From assembly GCA_020137815.1 (NCBI GenBank), contig CM035356.1:2436406-2500405 (forward strand): a stretch of 64,000 nucleotides of DNA, in the 5' to 3' direction. Position 1 is the stretch's first letter; the number at the start of each line of letters is the position of its first letter. Shown one piece after another: positions 57,597 to 64,000 of this stretch. Position numbers and translations under genes: made by a program. The notes under the pieces were generated by a model. The model ran no database searches. It was given only the letters and a program-made list of their open reading frames with translations, and had not been told where the DNA came from. This DNA is from Hormiphora californensis (lineage: Eukaryota > Ctenophora > Tentaculata > Cydippida > Pleurobrachiidae).

Positions 57597-60500
57597 TTAT
57601 TCAAACTCGATAATCTTTTGATCCCCATCAACTACATCACCCGGTTTGGCCCATATTTTCTTGATCTTTCCACTCTTGGGTGCCTGGTGGAAGAAAGGGG
57701 GTGAAGATTCTAAGAGGTAGTGCAGTATAGAGAAGGAGTGAGATCGAGAGGTTAAAAAGGGGGGATTTGAAAAAGTATATCTAAAAGATTCCCACCTTGA
57801 GACTGTTGTTCATCTTCATGGCTACAATAACGGCAACCTCTGTTCCCTCCAACACCTCATCCCCTTCCTCAACAGAGATCATTAGGAGACTTCCTGCAGA
57901 GAGGACATCATCGTGGGTAGTAGGATTGGTAGTATCATACTATTATTAAAGCAAATAGGGAAATGATGGGTGATGGTTTTTTTACCAAATATGGCACAAA
58001 ATTCCTGGAAATGGCCTTTTGCACGTGTTGTCCCTAGAGGGACCCTGGCAACCTGCCAGCTTTCGTGAACATGACTACGTTTCGTGAACATGACTACTCA
58101 ACTTCAACACAATCGCCAGCGAGTTTGGAGGAGCCATATGTCCCAAACTGGCGCTGACGCCTATAGACTACGTGATAGAATCCTACAAAAGAGGTGATTA
58201 TTATTCAAAAAATGTTGTCAACACACGTAATGACAAAGTATCAATGGCACTAATAAGAAATGGCAGTAATACGTGAAAGTATTTTGCAAATGTGCTCCTT
58301 CATAAAATACTTCAGGACCTGGCAAAAGAGGACCCGTGGTTTTTCTGTCGAAAGAATCGCTGTGGTTAATTTACCTGATAAATTTACTGATTTTAAAAAT
58401 TTCAAATGATACTACACTATTTGCTTAGTTTACTGTATGACCAATGACCATTGACCATCCCCGACATTCGCCCGTAGGGCGAGCGGGCTTACTAGTATGG
58501 GTAATAGTAATAGATGGGTAGGAGAATTAGGGGATGATGAGTTGTAGCTTGATAATTCAGATAATTAGTGCAAATAATTCTATATTATCACTATAACATG
58601 CACCAGCTGTATGTGAATCACTGGAGAACAGAGTACTAACAGAGTACTAACCGGGCATGGGAGATAGGATAAGATTGGATGTATCAAGAACAGGTTTCTC
58701 GGGCATCATGTCCATGAATTGTTGCTGAAGAGGACTCAGAATCGTCAGCTCCTTCTTACAACAACGATACCGAATTGAGTGGGTCACACCTACATTATTA
58801 TAGAAAGGGGGTCATTAGTCATTAAAATGTCAAAAAAACAGCAACTTAGATATATTACAGAAAGCAAACCAAACGTAACTCAGCAAAGGATGCAATCACA
58901 TTTCTTATCACTTTATGACACTACTAGATCACGTTACTGATTACCGTTGAAATCTAGTTGTTGCACAGTCACGCTCCTTCCATTGTCAAGAGTAAACTTT
59001 TGAAGTGGCTCGTAGAGACTTTCTGATGAGGGGGTTTGGTTTGGTTTGGTTTGGTTTGGGTTGCGTTGCTCATCTGAGACTGTAAACAGTCACACAGCCA
59101 AGGTGGGAGGGGGTATTTTTAAATGGATTTTCTAGGTTTTTAGGGCATACGATGGGGAGAAAATATCCACAGGGCCATTGTTTCTAGTTCGTCCTGCTAC
59201 AGATACCACCTGTATAATCAGTAATTATTAATTAATTAATTACCTGTGGGTGTGACAGGGACAGTTCCCCCGTCCATTGTCACTGTGTAGCTACCATCCT
59301 TCCCAACGTTAACTGTCACCTCACCCCTCTCCTCCCCCTCGCCAGAAATTATATACTTGAAACTTCCCTGAACACATTGATTCAATCTTAGCGAGGGATC
59401 CAAAGTCGAAGAAAGCTTAAAAAATGTCTAATCAAAAGGGTAATTAGAAAGTTAATTACTCACACTAGCGCCGGATCGGTTAGCTTTACTATGATGGAGT
59501 ACAGCAAGGGCAGGGAACAGCTCACTGCGCTGGCTAGAACTCAGCTCTGTACCACTAAATCCCTGGGGGTACTCCTCCTCTAGGAACTTAGTGCTCACAT
59601 CACCTGTCAAGAAGCTGATGGGGGAGTGGATTAGGAGAGTTATGGGAGTATTTGAGGGGGATAAGAATTGGTTGCAAATCAGTCCCCATCTCAACCACAA
59701 CACCAGTAGCATTGGGGGGGGGGGCGTCACCTTTTTTTGCCCATATTTGCCCATATGGGCAAAACTGAATTTTCAAAAATCGTGGGACTTTGGGCAAAAA
59801 TGGGCAAACGTGGGAAAAAATGGGCAAAATGAAATTTTTAGTGTTATATGTCGTTTTTTCAACTCTATAACTTGATTTAACTTATTCAAAGTGAAAGTGA
59901 ACAGCCCTGATTTTGATATATGTAACTCGGTCAGAATGGTATTTGGTGTCATATTAGAAGTCAAAAAAATTTTAGTGCTCAAATCCTAAGTTTAGGATTT
60001 TTTAGGTTTTTAGGTTTTTTGGCTTTCATGGGTTTCAGAAACGTCCTAGAACAAAATAAACCCATAAAAGCCTAAAACCTTTAAAAAAATTTTAAAAATC
60101 CTAAATTTACGATTTGACCACTAAACAATTTTTGACTTCTAATGTGACACCAAAGACCATTCTGACCGAGTTTTATCATAATCAGGGCTGTTCTCTCTCA
60201 CTTTAAAGAATTAAAATCAAGTTATAGAGTTGAAAAAACAACAAAAAACACTAAACATTTCATTTTGCCCATTTTTGCCCACTTTTGCCCATTTTGCCCA
60301 TTTTCCGCTGGGATTATGGGCAATGGGCAAAAAAAGGTGACGCCCCCCCCCCCCCCTAGCATTGTCTCACAAGTCACAAATGACTGCGAATTACAGCGTG
60401 CGCTCGAGTCACAATATTACAGTCATTTAGTATGACAACAAGTTGAAACAATAGTAATCATCCCAGTATATTACTCACGCCTCGTTGCTTAGTATTTCTC

Positions 60501-63500
60501 TCAGTAGGGGTGTATTATGTGTTATCCCATCAATTACATAATCATCTAATGCCCCCTCCATCTTGGAAATGGCCTCTCTCCTAGTAGGTGCAAATGTTAC
60601 CAATTTGCAGATCATGGGGTCATAGTGGATAGAGATACAGCTCCCCTCCAATATTCCACTATCACACCGCACACCTGGGGGAGGGACTCTAATGTGACTG
60701 TGTTGTTGTGTTACAAGTCATCTGGAGTGATAGAATCAGCCTGATCCGATCAGGTAACAAACTTCCCGTTTGATGATGCTTTAACACGGGACTTACCATT
60801 ATCTGGTGTGTTCTCTGCAAGCTTTAACACGGGACTTACCATTATCTGGTGTGTTCTCTGCAAGCTTTAACACGGGACTTACCATTATCTGGTGTGTTCT
60901 CTGCAAGCTTTAACACGGGACTTACCATTATCTGGTGTGTTCTCTGCAACGGATGGTTCTATGTACTTGGTCAGTAGTCCAATACTGGGCAGGTACCTGG
61001 AAGATAAAGGGGTTCAATACAAATGATATAGTAGGTCAACTAGAAAGTAGTAGTCACAATTTCCCTTACAGCTTCCCCACCTCCCGTAAGTAAGAAGTGC
61101 AAGAAAAACTATAGTGGTCAGTAGTCAGTACCACCCCACAGACACAGTGCGATGGCACCAAATACCGAGAGTGCTCAATCAACAGAGCGAGATCAGCGAT
61201 TACAAAGAGAAACAAGAAGTCAGTCTGACTTTTAATTTTAATTTGTCAGTACCACTCCTGACTCCACACGGCGTGCCTGGTGAAATTTTAACACGACCTA
61301 GCATGCAACGGGAAACCACCACTTGTACGTGGTAGCTGAGGGTCTACAGAATGGCGCTACGGTGCGGGAAAAAACATTCCATTCCCTAAAATCTTGTTTT
61401 TTACTTTTATTTGATTTGGGTCAAAATTGGCTATATTAAACCTGGTCCCGAAAAATCCATAATGACTTAGCACACGAAATATGTCACCCCTACCTATTTT
61501 TGCACGTAGAATCGATTGCCGTTGAAGTCGAATCTCTAAAATGACTGTAAAATGGTCAAAAGTTGATTTTTTACCATTTTTTGGAGGTTTTTAGCCCCTA
61601 AACCATTGAAAACGTTGAGATAGGAATTTGAAACTAGTGCCAATCGTTAAAATGGTCATTTTTCTACCAAGAACCAAGTTTTCGTGTATATCCGATTTAT
61701 GGTTAGATTTGGGCAAATTGTTGAAATCTGCCAACTAGGAGAACCGTAACTTGATTTTCTTGTTTTTTGGATTTTGGCATTTTCGACAAACTTCTGATTG
61801 AAATGGTCAATCGGGACCATGCTTAAGTTGTTTATGGGACAATTTTCGACTAAAATCCAAGATTTCATACCAATCCAATAACAGATCGTTGGTTTATAGA
61901 AAATTTAAGTAGGCAAAACGGTCAAAATGACAACTTTTCTTGCTTATTTTCACCGTTTTGCCTACTTAAATTTTCTATAAATCAACGATCTGTTATTGGA
62001 TTGGTATGAAATCTTGGATTTTAGTCGAAAATTGTCCCATAAACAACTTAAGCATGGTCCCGATTGACCATTTCAATCAGAAGTTTGTCGAAAATGCCAA
62101 AATCCAAAAAACAAGAAAATCAAGTTACGGTTCTCCTAGTTGGCAGATTTCAACAATTTGCCCAAATCTAACCATAAATCGGATATACACGAAAACTTGG
62201 TTCTCGGTAGAAAAATGACCATTTTAACGATTGGCACTAGTTTCAAATTCCTATCTTAACGTTTTCAATGGTTTAGGGGCTAAAAACCTCCAAAAAATGG
62301 TAAAAAATCAACTTTTGACCATTTTACAGTCATTTTAGAGATTCGACTTCAACGGCAATCGATTCTACGTGCAAAAATAGGTAGGGGTGACATATTTCGT
62401 GTGCTAAGTCATTATGGATTTTTCGGGACCACGTTTAATATAGCCAATTTTGACCCAAATCAAATAAAAGTAAAAAAAACGATTTTAGGGAATGGAATGT
62501 TTTTTCCCGCACCGTAGCGCCATTCTGTAGACCCTCAGCTACCACGTACAAGTGGTGGTTTCCCGTTGCATGCTAGGTCGTGTTAAAATTTCACCAGGCA
62601 CGCCGTGTCCAATCAGTACCACTCACCTGACGGGGTCCTCTGCGTAGACCCTACACTCCACCGCCCACCCCTTAACAACTCCCCAACAACTCCCCAACAA
62701 CTCCCTAACAACTCACCTGACAGGGTCCTCTGCGTAGACCCTGCACTCCACCGCCCACCCCTTAACAACTCCCCAACAACTCCCCAACAACTCCCTAACA
62801 ACTCACCTGACAGGGTCCTCTGCGTAGACCCTACACTCCACCGCCCACCCCTTAATTCCAATATCAGCCTGGGTGTAGGACAGGGCCTTACCAGCAGCTA
62901 CCTAGGGGGGGGGTTGTGTGTCAGTGCGGTGAACTCTCTTTCTCTAGCTACATCCCTACATCCCAGCCTCGAAGAAGAAGGAGAACTCTTCGGGAAAAGA
63001 GCCCTCCACCCCCTGTTTTACACTGACTACCTAACTCCCACCCCACCTCTCAAGCGCTGGACCCACGTCATATTTTACTCTCTCAACAGTCCCCCACGAC
63101 CCTCCCTCAAATTGGGAACTGGGCCTCAAGTGTTCTTACCCTGAGCATCTCCTCCACAATGTCCACTCCAGTGATGCACTCTGTAATTGGGTGCTCTACC
63201 TGAAATAGGGGGGGGGGGGAACTTTAGACAGTGTAATTGCAGCATTAGAAATGATCGGATTTATGGAGATATACATATATGAACAGTGTGTACAGAAAGG
63301 GGATTAATAAAAATAGAGAGAAATAGAGATAGAGAGGCTAACAGCAATACTGTAGGAACTAATAATAGGAAGCTATTGGGGAAGCTATCATATTATTGGG
63401 AATCACCCTTCTACATAGCGAGAGAGAAAGTGGGTATGATTATGTGTGTGGCATGTATGTGGGTATCATCATTATGTGTGTGTGTGATTATGTGTGGGTG

Positions 63501-63773
63501 TTTGTGTATCATCATGGACTGGAGAGCAGTCCTAGAAACAACACTACACTGGACTACACTGTGGTATACCTGACAATCAAGTACAGACAGAGTGAAGCAT
63601 GTTACGCCTTCACCATACCAGCATAAACATGTATAATTATCTTATTGAATAATACAGTTTTATTATTTCGTTGTATTGTATAATTCTACTCATTGTACCT
63701 GTAGCCGGGTGTTCATCTCAAGGAAGTAGAAGTTCATCTGACTATCCACCAGGAACTCAACAGTACCCGCACT
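57597..63773 (-). CDS. PCCA: Propionyl-CoA carboxylase alpha subunit, C-terminal 390 codons (5' part beyond window)
   Basis: Mitochondrial biotin carboxylase plus biotin-carrier subunit; it carboxylates propionyl-CoA with PCCB. Eleven exons in phase: 63773-63699, 63199-63140, 62901-62807, 60996-60926, 60674-60479, 59614-59464, 59367-59244, 59022-58945, 58789-58652, 57893-57796, 57683-57597. The biotin-carboxylase core shows [34 protein letters not shown] and [17 protein letters not shown]-specific stretches follow: [35 protein letters not shown] and [16 protein letters not shown]. The biotinyl domain has LSPMPG and the biotin-accepting Lys in AMKM, ending KIIEFE. The hinge between carboxylase and biotinyl domain is divergent. 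Three exon 3' ends carry tandem duplicates of their donor region. Introns hold palindromic elements at 59715-60356 and 61258-62613. The ATP-grasp N-terminal half and the transit peptide lie right of the window. Confidence 0.96.
59715..60356. mobile_element. Palindromic element with G-run ends and 8-bp TSD in PCCA intron
   Basis: The ends G(n)CGTCACCTTTTTTGCCC and GGTGACG C(n) lie between 8-bp repeats TAGCATTG (59707-59714 and 60357-60364). The arms are rich in TTTGCCCAT/ATGGGCAAA words and mirror each other around about 60010-60060. Non-coding; the G-run plus 8-bp target resembles 41257-42087. Confidence 0.8.
60781..60950. repeat. 43-bp tandem repeat over a PCCA splice donor
   Basis: Four copies of a 43-bp unit. 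On the minus strand each unit includes the exon end GCAGAGAACACACCAGATAA, the donor GTAAGTCC and a short intron tail. Only the right-most copy joins the exon 60996-60926. Confidence 0.92.
61258..62613. mobile_element. Long palindromic foldback element in PCCA intron
   Basis: Two arms of about 640 bp, nearly identical, meet near 61935. The outer inverted part includes ACACGGCGTGCCTGG. The 11-bp direct repeat CAGTACCACTC flanks it at 61247-61257 and 62614-62624, although the last few bases inside it are not well inverted. Each arm carries the same 70-codon frame, without transposase motifs. Arm length and target size suggest a Mutator-like foldback. Confidence 0.7.
62622..62861. repeat. 93-bp tandem triplication over a PCCA splice donor
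   Basis: On the minus strand each unit includes the exon segment for [15 protein letters not shown], then the donor GTGAGTTGTT and repeated GGGGAGTTGTT intron blocks. The copy at about 62861-62807 is contiguous with the real exon; the other two lie in the intron with the coding segment almost unchanged. Confidence 0.92.
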
Positions 63774-64000
63774 CTGAATAAAGATATACCATGTATAATA
63801 TACCATGTATAATCACCACGAGGAGTGGGGAATAAATATGGTGGGAGCCTTACAATTTATACGCCCTATATGGATAATCACGGGGAACTCGGGGGAGTGG
63901 TTGGGGGTGGGAGTCTTTATACTGGACCCTTTAGGTTGTCATGTTATCAGTTATAATTATCCTTTCAATTTGTCGCGGGGTGCGAAGAGAGAGAGAGAGG

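Noticed and set aside
61656-62218. Mirrored 70-codon frames as genes
   Set aside because: They are the two arms of one palindrome, AT-rich and without recognisable domains.

Overview
The window is nuclear DNA from an animal. Every recognisable gene is split by GT-AG introns, many of them 60-300 bp. The set includes an OATP-type transporter with a Kazal loop, a microsomal cytochrome P450, the centrosomal protein FOP/CEP43, cyclophilin H and the biotin-dependent alpha subunit of propionyl-CoA carboxylase. Compact genes and a heavy load of short DNA transposons and GA/CT microsatellites fit a marine or early-branching invertebrate (a sponge is one possibility), but nothing here fixes the species. 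I built exon models by hand from splice sites, reading phase and family similarity, with no database search.

Layout. 1-2.7 kb: 3' part of an unrecognised + strand gene, its intron filled by a Mutator-like foldback element. 2.9-5.1 kb: small secreted Cys-containing protein (-), its intron filled by a 1.57 kb palindrome. 5.1-8.6 kb: no gene seen. 8.6-17.0 kb: complete 14-coding-exon SLCO/OATP gene (-). 19.1-19.8 kb: small three-exon gene (-). 19.8-25.6 kb: no gene seen; a 200 bp GA tract, a hAT-like MITE and two related palindromes. 25.6-30.1 kb: seven-exon gene for a 1197-residue acidic, low-complexity protein (+). 30.5-37.2 kb: complete 11-exon cytochrome P450 (+). 37.8-55.4 kb: FOP/CEP43 (-), stretched by long introns that hold a small + strand UBA-like gene, a 37-bp minisatellite, a piggyBac-like composite element and a block of homopolymer-rich, probably low-quality sequence. 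56.3-57.3 kb: complete PPIH (-). 57.6-63.8 kb: the C-terminal 390 codons of PCCA (-), running off the right edge.

The genes do not form a pathway; they are unrelated housekeeping or ciliary/centrosomal (FOP), spliceosomal (PPIH), mitochondrial (PCCA), transport (SLCO) and oxidative (P450) genes.

Two patterns stand out. First, at least eleven palindromic, foldback or TIR elements sit mostly in introns. Most have a readable target-site duplication (TA, TTAA, 8 bp or 9 bp), and several have nearly perfect arms. Second, short tandem duplications repeatedly fall exactly on exon-intron junctions: in SLCO, at several places in PCCA, and in PPIH. They leave arrays of duplicate splice sites beside working exons.
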